This document shows, in pieces, positions 33,045-41,445 of a DNA stretch of 64,000 nucleotides. This DNA is from Clostridiales bacterium. GTDB lineage: Bacteria; Bacillota; Clostridia; Christensenellales; CAG-138. The position numbers and the translations under genes were made by a program. Within the stretch, counting starts at the first letter, position 1; every line of letters begins with the position of its first letter. The notes under the pieces were generated by a model, which saw nothing but the letters and a program-made list of their open reading frames with translations, had not been told where the DNA came from and did no database searches. The stretch covers positions 5,127 to 69,126 of the forward strand of contig SFDB01000007.1 in the NCBI GenBank assembly GCA_004558825.1, given 5' to 3'.

Positions 33045-34385
33045 ATGAACAAGATTCACCGCAAATGGCAGCTCATGCTTTATGCAGTGGCAGGAATGGG
33101 CGTAAACATGCTGAACCTGATGATGGGTTCCTATATATGCAGCGCACTGTTGATAGGCGGCTTTAGTGCCGACGCCATACCGTACCAGACATATGTACAG
33201 CATGACCTTGTAATCGCCGCCGTATGGGCAGTTTTTGTGCTCGCCGCAAAAATAATTGACGGCATCATCGATGTGCCGATGGCTTCATTTACAGATCAGC
33301 TTAGAAGCAAGTGGGGCCGACGCCGTCCTGCGCTTATAATTGGCATGGTTCCAATGATTATAGCTTATCTGCTATTCCTCGTCATACCTAATCCAAACGG
33401 CGCGACGCTGCTGAACACCATCTACTACGGCGTGCTTCTTTGCGTTTTCTACAGCTTTTATACGCTGACGATGGTTACATATTATGCCACGTTTACCGAG
33501 ATAGTCGATACCGAAGATGAACGCAACATAATCTCAAACACAAAATCCGTGTGCGACATCGTTTACTTCATACTCGGCTATGTCGTCGTCCGAATGATGC
33601 TAAACAGCCAAAACATACGACTTGTGTCGCTTGTAGTGCTGCCGCTTGTTTTGACGATGACCATACCGCTTTTCATGATAAAAGAAAAGTCGACGCTTAA
33701 AAAGGATGTGATGGCAGGCGATACGAAGTCCGTACACCTGCTGCAGTCGCTGAAATGCACCATGCGCAACGCAGACTTCATCAAGTGGATGATCGTTTAT
33801 TCGTTCATGACATTCAGCGTACAGCTTTTCCTTGGCGGCATAAACGAGTATTTCTCGTTTGTAGGCATGAGCATGATTAAGGTCATGGTATGCGCATTTG
33901 TTCCCGTACCGTTTACACTGATGCTCTATAACTTCATACTCAAGAAGAAAGGCTTTGGCTTTGCTTTCCGCTATATACTAATCACCTATACCGTCTGCAT
34001 GGCTGCGCTCTATATAATAGCGGGACAAGCAGATGTGATAAAAAAAGCGCTCGAAATACCTGCGGGTCTTCTTTGCTCGCTTTCGATAGGCGCACTGTTC
34101 GCGGTTGCTTACTCTGTCCCGTCGCAGCTTGCGGCGGACGAGGAGAAGAAAACCGGCGTTACAAATTCCGCAATGTATTTTGCAATACAGGGTCTGTTCT
34201 CGGGCGTTGCCACGGGCATTGCCACAGGACTTGTGCTGACCGCGCTGAAGGGCAAAGAGGGCGACGCTTCCTCGGCTATTTCGTATATGACGCTAATATC
34301 AGCCGCCGGAACGTTCGCAGCGCTGCTGTTTACATTCATGCTCCCAAAAAGCATAATAAAAATGGGAGTAAAAGCTAAAGAATAA
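33045..34385 (+). CDS. GPH/MFS_2-family transporter
   Basis: Twelve-helix membrane transporter of the glycoside-pentoside-hexuronide:cation symporter group. The 446-residue product has DGIIDVPMASFTDQ followed by SKWGRRRPALIIG, the cation-site and loop 2-3 motif of the family, and GIATGLVL in the C-terminal half. The same superfamily branch includes the MFSD2-type lysophospholipid symporters, so in this neighbourhood a lipid or acylated substrate is plausible, though sugar is the usual default. It lies between degV and the kinase with gaps of 3 and 13 bases. Confidence 0.82.
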   Translation: MNKIHRKWQLMLYAVAGMGVNMLNLMMGSYICSALLIGGFSADAIPYQTYVQHDLVIAAVWAVFVLAAKIIDGIIDVPMASFTDQLRSKWGRRRPALIIGMVPMIIAYLLFLVIPNPNGATLLNTIYYGVLLCVFYSFYTLTMVTYYATFTEIVDTEDERNIISNTKSVCDIVYFILGYVVVRMMLNSQNIRLVSLVVLPLVLTMTIPLFMIKEKSTLKKDVMAGDTKSVHLLQSLKCTMRNADFIKWMIVYSFMTFSVQLFLGGINEYFSFVGMSMIKVMVCAFVPVPFTLMLYNFILKKKGFGFAFRYILITYTVCMAALYIIAGQADVIKKALEIPAGLLCSLSIGALFAVAYSVPSQLAADEEKKTGVTNSAMYFAIQGLFSGVATGIATGLVLTALKGKEGDASSAISYMTLISAAGTFAALLFTFMLPKSIIKMGVKAKE

Positions 34386-34398
34386 TCTACTGAAAGAT

Positions 34399-36114
34399 AT
34401 GGGCATAAAAAAAATAGACGGAGCTATATTTGAGAAAATGCTCCGCAACGGTTTGAGAAACATAGAGGCGGCCGAAAGGGAAATTAACCGCCTGAATGTC
34501 TTCCCCGTGGCCGACGGCGATACGGGAACGAACATGCGCCTAACTGTCGAAAGCGGTATCCGCTGCGCTCATTCCTGCAGGGAACTCAATGTGTATCTCG
34601 GTGAATTGAGCCGCGGGATGCTGCTCGGCGCACGCGGCAACTCCGGAGTTATACTTTCCCAAATATTTAGGGGCATATACCTTGAGCTTTCGCGCACCGA
34701 CGAGGCCGGCAGGACAACGCTGCTGAATGCATTCGTGCGCGGATACAAGGTCGCATACGAGTCGGTCATCAATCCCGTGGAAGGAACCATACTCACGGTG
34801 GCCCGTGAAGGCATTGAGGCGGTTCGCGGCAGAAAGAACAGAGACGCAACGATAGAGTCGCTGCTCGAAGATTATATCGTTTCAATGAAGGTCGTTCTCG
34901 ATAAGACGCCCGACATGTTGCCCGTACTCGGTGATATGGGCGTCATAGACAGCGGCGGCAAGGGATACATAACCATAATCGAGGGGATGCTCATGTATCT
35001 TCGCGGAGAGGTGCTGCCGGACACTTCACAGAGCGGCAAAGCAGAAGCGGCGCGCGCTTCTCGGGCTGACCCCGACTTCAGCCTTTTCAATGAAAGCTCT
35101 GTTTTTGACAAAGGATACTGCACCGAGTTCATACTCCAAAGAATGACAGACCCGAATTACCGTCAGGATTTCTACAGCGCGCAGTTCACGTCTGAGCTGC
35201 AGGCGCTTGGCGACTCGCTCGTAATTGTTGAGGACGGCAGCCGCGTAAAAATCCATATTCATACGAAAAACCCCGCGCCTGTTATAGAGCATGCTCGGCA
35301 GTTCGGAGAATTTTTGACGTTCAAGTTAGAAAACATGTCGCTGCAGCACAGCGAATATATTCGTGACAAGATGGCGGCGCTTTCGGAAGCGCAGGACTGC
35401 GATGGGCCCGTCTGTGAAACCTCCGTTCGTCCCGCTTCGGGAAAAACGCGCAAGCCGCTCGCTGTCATTGCAGTAGCAAACGGCAAAGGCACGGAGGCGC
35501 TGTTTACTGAATTCGGCTGCGACCGAATATTGGACGGCGGCGAAACGATGAACACTTCTTCGCAGGAGTTTCTAAACGCCATCGAAAAGCTCGACGCCGA
35601 AAGCATCGTAATACTTCCAAATGGCGGCAACATAATCATGGCCGCAGAGCAGGCCGTAAAGCTCTCGGGCGCACAAAACGTACACATTCTCCGCTCCAAG
35701 AGCATTATGGAGGGGTATTACGCTTTGGCAATGGACATACCCGACAGCAAAGAAACCGCTCTGCGTATTCGTCAGATGGAAAACGGCATCGATAATATTT
35801 CAACCGTCGCCGTAACGAGAGCCGTGCGCGACTACGAAAAAGGCGGCGTAAAATGCGAATCCGGCGAATGGATAGCGTTCCTCGACAGCAACGTGTGTGC
35901 GGCTTCGGGCAATATGCTTGACACGACCTTGGCTGCGCTCGCGAAGGTCGACGAAATAAACGACAAGGATGTATGCGTCATTCTTGTAGGACGCGACGCC
36001 GATGTTAACGCGGACGAGCTGACTGAGCGCATTAACGAAGCTTACCCGCTGCTTGAGTGCAGTGTGCTGGACGGCGGGCAGGCAATATATGACATAATAC
36101 TCGGTATAGCCTAA
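34399..36114 (+). CDS. DAK2/DegV-domain fatty-acid kinase FakA-like (YloV)
   Basis: FakA phosphorylates FakB-bound fatty acids to acyl-phosphate for PlsX/PlsY. The 571-residue product has the DhaL-type ATP domain with NVFPVADGDTGTNM (Mg-nucleotide aspartates), LLGARGNSGVILSQ, GVIDSGGKGY, then the EDD-like C-terminal domain (KPLAVIAVANGKG ... LPNGGNIIMAAEQ). The length is close to YloV proteins. In many Firmicutes the gene sits near recG-rpmB; here it lies with lipid genes, which suggests a dedicated copy or relocation. Confidence 0.9.
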   Translation: MGIKKIDGAIFEKMLRNGLRNIEAAEREINRLNVFPVADGDTGTNMRLTVESGIRCAHSCRELNVYLGELSRGMLLGARGNSGVILSQIFRGIYLELSRTDEAGRTTLLNAFVRGYKVAYESVINPVEGTILTVAREGIEAVRGRKNRDATIESLLEDYIVSMKVVLDKTPDMLPVLGDMGVIDSGGKGYITIIEGMLMYLRGEVLPDTSQSGKAEAARASRADPDFSLFNESSVFDKGYCTEFILQRMTDPNYRQDFYSAQFTSELQALGDSLVIVEDGSRVKIHIHTKNPAPVIEHARQFGEFLTFKLENMSLQHSEYIRDKMAALSEAQDCDGPVCETSVRPASGKTRKPLAVIAVANGKGTEALFTEFGCDRILDGGETMNTSSQEFLNAIEKLDAESIVILPNGGNIIMAAEQAVKLSGAQNVHILRSKSIMEGYYALAMDIPDSKETALRIRQMENGIDNISTVAVTRAVRDYEKGGVKCESGEWIAFLDSNVCAASGNMLDTTLAALAKVDEINDKDVCVILVGRDADVNADELTERINEAYPLLECSVLDGGQAIYDIILGIA

Positions 36115-36124
36115 GGAGGAATCG

Positions 36125-37075
36125 ATGATGAACGCATTGACTGTCGTACTTTTATGTTTGGCCGCGCTGTTCATATTCGGCGTTCTTCCGACGTTCATAA
36201 TGTCGTGGTTCATATTCAAGATACTGTTGAAGCGAGACAAGCCCGAAAAATGGGATAGGAATTGTAGCATGCCGAACGATGCGGAAACCGTTGTCATGTA
36301 TAACAAGGGTCTCGAATGGGGCAAAAGATGGGACTCCGTGCGCAGCGACGTCGATATATACAATGACGGACTTCACTTGTTCGGCGAATACTTCGATTTT
36401 GGGCACGATAAGGCCGTCATAATCATCGGAGGGCGCATGGAAGCATGCTATTACAGCTACTACTTTGCCGAGGTCTATCGGCGTGCGCACTGCAACGTGC
36501 TTACAATAGACGCGCGCGCTCACGGCAAATCCGAGGGCCTCTATAACTGCCTCGGCTACAAAGAGTATAAGGATATTCTCGAATGGGGAAAACTGCTCCA
36601 CGACACTCTCGGGAACAAGAAAATATTCCTCCACGGCATATGCATAGGCTCATCGGCAGCGCTGTTCTGCTTAACCAGCAAAGACTGTCCCGACTACATG
36701 GCCGGCATGGCAGCAGAAGGTATGTATACGACGTTTTGCGAATCCACTCGGCGGCATATGGAGCTCGACCATCGCCCGATATTCCCTTTTATGTACGAAA
36801 CAATGCTTTGGATAAGGATAGTCTGCGGCGCAAACGTCATAACAGATGGGCCTATAAGGAGAATCAAGGCCATGACGAAGCCTATTCTTTTCCTTCACAG
36901 CCGTGAAGACAGGTTCTCGCTGCCCGAAAGGGCGCAGGAGCTGTATGACCTTTGCCCTTCCGAGAAAAAGAAGCTTGTTTGGTTTGATAAGGGCGGGCAT
37001 TCGCGCATAAGGATCAATAACGAGCAAGCCTATGATGATGAAATACTCCAATTTCTTGGTGAAGCGGAGTTATAA
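36125..37075 (+). CDS. Membrane-anchored alpha/beta hydrolase with Cys nucleophile elbow
   Basis: Alpha/beta hydrolase-like protein, 316 residues, one N-terminal transmembrane helix (about 8-30). The position of the catalytic Ser is Cys: FLHGICIGSSAA (G-x-C-x-G). The rest of the triad is visible as Asp in HSREDRFSLP and His in DKGGHSRIR. The oxyanion strand also differs (IIIGGRMEACYY). A Cys-His-Asp triad is known in dienelactone hydrolases and some thioester-acting enzymes. The ATG has GGAGG 5 bases upstream. It shares the N-terminal anchor layout with the hydrolase at 31136-32077. Confidence 0.8.
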   Translation: MMNALTVVLLCLAALFIFGVLPTFIMSWFIFKILLKRDKPEKWDRNCSMPNDAETVVMYNKGLEWGKRWDSVRSDVDIYNDGLHLFGEYFDFGHDKAVIIIGGRMEACYYSYYFAEVYRRAHCNVLTIDARAHGKSEGLYNCLGYKEYKDILEWGKLLHDTLGNKKIFLHGICIGSSAALFCLTSKDCPDYMAGMAAEGMYTTFCESTRRHMELDHRPIFPFMYETMLWIRIVCGANVITDGPIRRIKAMTKPILFLHSREDRFSLPERAQELYDLCPSEKKKLVWFDKGGHSRIRINNEQAYDDEILQFLGEAEL

Positions 37076-37093
37076 TAAGAAAGGAGATTTACT

Positions 37094-37474
37094 ATGTTTT
37101 GCAAAAAATGCGGCGCGTACATGAACGACAATCAAAGGTATTGTTCGCAATGCGGCGCGGTTATAATCGGTGAAGAAGGCAATGTGTCAAGCGTTTCCTC
37201 ATACGTTGGCCCAATGGGCAGTACGACGCCAACACTTGTGTTCGGTATATTGGGGTTGAGCTTTTCATGTTCATTTTGTTTAAGCATTCTCGGCATAGTC
37301 TTTTCGATAATAGGGCTTTGCAAGGCAAACAGGGCTGTCGACATTATCGGGAACACAAGCAGAAAGGTAAACATAGGCCGCAGGCTTGCGATTGCCGGTC
37401 TTATCGTGGGAATAATCACAACAGTTTTGTTTGTAGTATACATTGCAATCATGATCCGCATGATGATTGGTTAG
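37094..37474 (+). CDS. Zinc-ribbon and DUF4190 membrane protein
   Basis: Small membrane protein of 126 residues. It opens with a zinc ribbon (MFCKKCGAYMNDNQRYCSQCGAV, key Cys pairs CKKC and CSQC), followed by a linker and two transmembrane helices with the DUF4190-like motif GLSFSCSFCLSILGIVFSI (parts SCSFC and LGIVF). Ribosome-binding site AAAGGAG 8 bases before the ATG. It is the last gene of the run before the terminator. Function unknown. Confidence 0.8.
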   Translation: MFCKKCGAYMNDNQRYCSQCGAVIIGEEGNVSSVSSYVGPMGSTTPTLVFGILGLSFSCSFCLSILGIVFSIIGLCKANRAVDIIGNTSRKVNIGRRLAIAGLIVGIITTVLFVVYIAIMIRMMIG

Positions 37475-37505
37475 ATTCTGATATAGCTTAAAACCGAGGC
37501 TTCAT

Positions 37506-37540
37506 CAAAATCCGCTGTCGCGCTGCGCCGGCGGATTTTG
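37506..37540 (+). terminator. Terminator at the end of the lipid locus
   Basis: Perfect ten-base stem CAAAATCCGC/GCGGATTTTG around a 15-base GC-rich loop. It lies 31 bases after the last stop and closes the 13.7-kb run. Confidence 0.75.
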
Positions 37541-37926
37541 TTCATACGCTCTTTGTTACCAGCTCAAGACCTTAGAAAGTTACTCCTTTTCGCAACCGCC
37601 TTCAGTTTCAAAACCTATCATACGTCCCGAAAGAATTGGGTCGTTATTCAATGCTGCGTACACCGTCCGCAGAAATCACCTCGGCCGGAGAAGTTGAGCA
37701 ACAATTCCGCCGAGATTGCGCAATGGGACCGCCCGTATTGAGCAGTCCCACCGCTCACGCTGCATATAGATAAAATGTTACCACAACACTATCACTATTA
37801 TGAGTATGTCCAAAAGACTTATCCGGGTTCGCACAAGCCTCCTTTGACCTATGCAAAACTTGCCGTTACATTTACAGATATATCCCAAAATGCGCTTTCA
37901 TTCTTTCATAGCGTTTTTTCTCATAT
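37541..37926. other. Gene-free stretch of 386 bases
   Basis: No convincing gene. A 67-codon frame on the plus strand has no ribosome-binding site and no family character. A short inverted repeat (TGGGAC/GTCCCA, near 37724-37752) is visible. The stretch lies between convergent transcription units; a weak hairpin followed by TTTTTT (about 37891-37920) may end transcription on the plus strand. Confidence 0.5.
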
Positions 37927-38703
37927 TTAATACTGTCTCGCCATAAGCATATCAAATATTCTCTTATACTTTTCATAGTCTCCGCTCGTATAAAACGTCA
38001 CGCTTCCCCGCTCCGAGCCGAGTTCGCGCATGTTTTTCTCCTCAAGCACATGCCGAAGTCTGCGCGCCGTGCCCTCGTTTCCGTCATAAATTGTGCAGCT
38101 TCCCTTGAAATTCCGCGCTGCGTACTCACTTATTGCCTCGGAAATAAAAATGTAGTGCGTGCAGCCCAAAACTATCGCGTCTATCTCCATCCCCTTGTAT
38201 CCGCTTAGCTTTTCATCGAGTATCGTCTCGTACGCTTTGGGGTCGAAAACACCGTTTTCTATTATATCGGCTATGCCCGAGCACGGTACGTCGATTATCC
38301 TCGAAGGCTCTTTCATGCGCGATTTCAACTCGTGATACCGTGCCATTTTCGTCGTCGCCGCCGTCGCCAGCATAAGTATTTTCCCTTGTCCTCCAATGTC
38401 GCTTGGCGGCTTTATCGCGGGTTCAACGCTCAATACCGGCAGTTCGACCCTCTCGCGTATAAGGTTTATGGCGCTCCCCGTGGCTGTGTTGCACGCCACG
38501 ACTATTGCCTTTACACCCTTCTCCATCAAAAACTCCGTGCATCCGAGAGCAAGGCGTTCTATTTCCTCCTCGCTCTTATCCCCGTACGGTGCGTTTTTGT
38601 TGTCGCCGTAATATATAAAGCTTTCGTTCGGAAGCTTCTTCACGGCTTCTCTCAAAAAGCTTACGCCTCCAAGGCCCGAATCAAATACCCCAATAGGCTT
38701 CAT
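37927..38703 (-). CDS. murI: Glutamate racemase
   Basis: Supplies D-glutamate for peptidoglycan. The 258-residue product has GVFDSGLGGVSF at the N-terminus, the first catalytic Cys in VVACNTATGSA and the second in LGCTHYIF. Length and motifs are normal. Its ATG overlaps the rimI stop as ATGA and it is the last gene of the queA-to-murI operon. Confidence 0.95.
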   Translation of the reverse strand: MKPIGVFDSGLGGVSFLREAVKKLPNESFIYYGDNKNAPYGDKSEEEIERLALGCTEFLMEKGVKAIVVACNTATGSAINLIRERVELPVLSVEPAIKPPSDIGGQGKILMLATAATTKMARYHELKSRMKEPSRIIDVPCSGIADIIENGVFDPKAYETILDEKLSGYKGMEIDAIVLGCTHYIFISEAISEYAARNFKGSCTIYDGNEGTARRLRHVLEEKNMRELGSERGSVTFYTSGDYEKYKRIFDMLMARQY

Positions 38704-39179
38704 ACAGTTTCTCCGTCATCCTTACAGACGCGTGCGATGGCATTGTTCCACATTATATATGCGCTTTCGCCCGTATCGGTATAATAGCGCTTGCGCTCAC
38801 CCGCCTTGACAAATCCAAGCTCAGCGTAAAGCGCCTTTGCGGGCTCGTTATGTTCACGCACCTCAAGCGTCATGCAGTCCGCATCGTTCGCTATCGCAAC
38901 CCTCATCATATGCTTCATCAGCCTGCGCGCATAGCCCTTCCGCCTGTATTCGGGCGCTATCGCAACATTCGTTATGTGCGCTTCGCCGAAATATACCCAC
39001 ATTCCCGCATAGCCTATCACCTCTCCGCCAAGCTCCGCGACCTCATAATGCGCAAGCTTATTTTTCATCTCGGCCATAAGCGAATCGTATGACCACGGCG
39101 TTATAAAGCATATTTTTTCAAGCTCATGCACTCTTTTGACGTCCTCGCGCCTCATTGGACGCATAACAATATCATACAT
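38700..39179 (-). CDS. rimI: Ribosomal protein alanine N-acetyltransferase RimI
   Basis: GNAT-fold acetyltransferase, 159 residues, with the acetyl-CoA motif NVAIAPEYRRKGYARRLM (core R/QxxGxA/G as RRKGYA) and the YAELGFVKAGERKRYY end that is typical of RimI. Its placement after tsaB is the common bacterial order (tsaE-tsaB-rimI). The start overlaps tsaB by 8 bases. Confidence 0.92.
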   Translation of the reverse strand: MYDIVMRPMRREDVKRVHELEKICFITPWSYDSLMAEMKNKLAHYEVAELGGEVIGYAGMWVYFGEAHITNVAIAPEYRRKGYARRLMKHMMRVAIANDADCMTLEVREHNEPAKALYAELGFVKAGERKRYYTDTGESAYIMWNNAIARVCKDDGETV

Positions 39180-39858
39180 GCTTTTGTTGGTACATCCTTT
39201 CCGCCTGCGAAGCCCTCAAGTACATGGGCATAACTTCATCCGCCCCGAATTCGTCATATTTTTCTGCTGCCGTCTGCGCAACGGACAGCGCGTTCACGGA
39301 GTTCGCGGCTTCGCCTTCAATGAAAGCGCAACCCGGAAAAGCGCTCAGCAGTTCGCTTTTATACGCCGCCGCTCCGTCTCCCAAAAATGTCACCTTGTCT
39401 GCGCCGTGCTCCTTAAGCCTAATTATAAGCTCCTCGATGTTCATCGCCGCGCAATCTATAATCGGAGCTCCGTTTTCATAATATGCGCAGTAACAGTTGC
39501 CATTGCGCGCATCTATCAGGGAGCATATGCTCTTCCCCGCGTATCCCCTGTCGTTGCGGCATATTGCCTCGAGCGACGATATCCCAACCACAAGCTTTTT
39601 ATGCGCCCTTGCCATTGCATTTATCATGCAGACGCCTATTCTCACTCCCGTAAACGAGCCCGGTCCTATATCCGCCGCGAATACGTCCATGTCCGACAGC
39701 TCGACGTCATTTTTCGCGGTAATCTCATCTACAAGCGGCAGTATTGTCTTTGAATGAAAGCCCGCTCCTGTTTCAGACCTTGTATAAAACATGCCGCTCT
39801 CCGTTATGAGCGCCGCCGATGCAAATGCTCCCGATGTTGATATTGCCAAAAGCTTCAT
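39172..39858 (-). CDS. tsaB: tRNA threonylcarbamoyladenosine biosynthesis protein TsaB
   Basis: Scaffold partner of TsaD in t6A37 formation on tRNA. The 228-residue product has the ASKHA-fold start LLAISTSGAFASAA, the diagnostic GPGSFTGVRIG and a conserved ASQAERMYQQK end. It lacks the metal-binding residues of TsaD, as expected. It overlaps tsaE as ATGA. TsaD itself is not in the window. Confidence 0.94.
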   Translation of the reverse strand: MKLLAISTSGAFASAALITESGMFYTRSETGAGFHSKTILPLVDEITAKNDVELSDMDVFAADIGPGSFTGVRIGVCMINAMARAHKKLVVGISSLEAICRNDRGYAGKSICSLIDARNGNCYCAYYENGAPIIDCAAMNIEELIIRLKEHGADKVTFLGDGAAAYKSELLSAFPGCAFIEGEAANSVNALSVAQTAAEKYDEFGADEVMPMYLRASQAERMYQQKHV

Positions 39859-40316
39859 TCTACGCCCTCCGCAGCCGCTATCACTGCATCGTATTTTTCG
39901 CCGTGCGATGAAAGCTTAACCTTTCGCCTCATATCGCCGCTCCCTTCGATAAAAATATCCAGCCTCTCTGCGGGCAGCGCTTCGGAAACATTCTGCGGCC
40001 ATTCCATTATGCATACGCCGCCTCTTCTCATATAATCGTCAAACCCTATTGCGTAAAGCTCGTCAGCGTCCGAAAGCCTGTATGCGTCGAAGTGAAAAAG
40101 CTTCATACTCCCCTCATGCTCACGGACGATGGTAAATGTCGGACTGAGCACGTCGTATATGCCAAGCTCGGCGGCCACGGACTTCACGAGCGTTGTCTTG
40201 CCCGCGCCGAGATCGCCGTACATCGCTATAAACGCACCGTCAAAAAGCGCATCGGCGAGCGCTCTGCCGAGCCTGTCCATACCGTCAAGCGAAAGCGAAT
40301 CAAAGCCCTTCTCCAT
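39855..40316 (-). CDS. tsaE: tRNA threonylcarbamoyladenosine biosynthesis ATPase TsaE
   Basis: P-loop ATPase that drives the TsaBD complex. The product has Walker A (GDLGAGKTTL), the SPTFTIVREHEG segment and the FHFDAYRL block. The ATG at 40316, one base after the tgt stop, is preferred; a TTG 8 codons earlier would overlap tgt and is a weaker alternative, although it has GGAGC upstream. The length is about 153 residues, normal for TsaE. Confidence 0.92.
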   Translation of the reverse strand: MEKGFDSLSLDGMDRLGRALADALFDGAFIAMYGDLGAGKTTLVKSVAAELGIYDVLSPTFTIVREHEGSMKLFHFDAYRLSDADELYAIGFDDYMRRGGVCIMEWPQNVSEALPAERLDIFIEGSGDMRRKVKLSSHGEKYDAVIAAAEGVE

Positions 40317-40317
40317 A

Positions 40318-41433
40318 TCAGTTGAATGCCCCGCTCTCAATAAGCTCCTTGCGCAAATCGAGCAATCTGTCCTCTGCTATCGCCTTGCGCACATCCTCCA
40401 TAAGTCTTAGCGTAAAGCGTATGTTGTGCATCGTCAAAAGCTGCGCCGCAAGTATCTCGTTCGCTTTTATGAGGTGGCGCACATATGCCCGCGTAAAGTG
40501 CGTGCAGGCGTAGCAGTCGCAGCCCTCCTCAATAGGTCTGAAATCCCGTTCAAATTCTTTGTTGCGTATCATTCGCCTGCCATGACGCGTAAGCGCAAGA
40601 CCGTTTCTCGCCACGCGTGTCTGCAGTACGCAGTCAAACATATCGATTCCGCGTATAACCCCTTCGACAAGGCAGTCAGGGCTTCCTACGCCCATGAGGT
40701 AGCGCGGCTTGTTTGCCGGCATGTACGGCATCATTTCTTCGAGCATTTCGTACATCAGCGGCTTGGGCTCGCCTACCGAAAGGCCGCCTATGCCGTAGCC
40801 GATAAAATCCATGTCGGCGAGCGTTTTGGTGCTCTCAATCCTGAGGTTTTTGTACATTCCGCCCTGAACAATGCCGAAAAGCGCCTGATCCTCGCGTGTA
40901 TGCGCCTGCTTACAGCGCTTTGCCCATCTATGGGTACGCATCATCGCTTCATATGTATATTTTTCATCGCTCGGATATGGGGCGCATTCATCGAACGCCA
41001 TCGCAATATCTGCGCCGAGCGCCTGCTCTATCTCCATTACGCTTTCGGGAGTAAAAAAGAGTTTCCTGCCGTCGATGTGCGAACGGAATTCTACGCCGTC
41101 CTCCCGTATTTTATTTATGCCCGCAAGGCTGAATACCTGAAACCCGCCGCTGTCGGTCAGTATAGGCTTATCCCAGCCCATAAACGAATGAAGTCCGCCT
41201 GCTTCTTTGACAAGCTCATGCCCCGGCCGCAAATAAAGATGGTATGTGTTTGAAAGTATGATTCCTGCACCAACCTCGTTGAGATCGCGCGGCGTCATCG
41301 CCTTTACCGTCGCCTGCGTTCCCACAGGCATGAAGCACGGCGTGTCTATTGTTCCGTGCGGCGTATGCAGCCGTCCGAGACGTGCGCCCGACTGCCTGCA
41401 CGTTTTTATCAATTCGTATTCAAAATACTTCAC
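40318..41433 (-). CDS. tgt: Queuine tRNA-ribosyltransferase
   Basis: Exchanges guanine-34 for preQ1 or queuine in tRNAs with GUN anticodons. The 371-residue product has LSNTYHLYLRPG, the aspartate in ILTDSGGFQVFSL, GIGGLSVGEPK, and the zinc site CDCYACTHFTRAYVRHL with C-x-C-x2-C and a distal His. It follows queA by 12 bases. The length is canonical. Confidence 0.96.
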   Translation of the reverse strand: MKYFEYELIKTCRQSGARLGRLHTPHGTIDTPCFMPVGTQATVKAMTPRDLNEVGAGIILSNTYHLYLRPGHELVKEAGGLHSFMGWDKPILTDSGGFQVFSLAGINKIREDGVEFRSHIDGRKLFFTPESVMEIEQALGADIAMAFDECAPYPSDEKYTYEAMMRTHRWAKRCKQAHTREDQALFGIVQGGMYKNLRIESTKTLADMDFIGYGIGGLSVGEPKPLMYEMLEEMMPYMPANKPRYLMGVGSPDCLVEGVIRGIDMFDCVLQTRVARNGLALTRHGRRMIRNKEFERDFRPIEEGCDCYACTHFTRAYVRHLIKANEILAAQLLTMHNIRFTLRLMEDVRKAIAEDRLLDLRKELIESGAFN

Positions 41434-41445
41434 TTGCTTCTCCTT

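Noticed and set aside
37538..37741. 67-codon frame on the plus strand
   Set aside because: No ribosome-binding site, no recognisable domain and it begins inside the terminator region.
40317..40340. Longer tsaE start at TTG 40340
   Set aside because: It would overlap tgt by 23 bases; the ATG just after the tgt stop is simpler, though the TTG has a fair ribosome-binding site.
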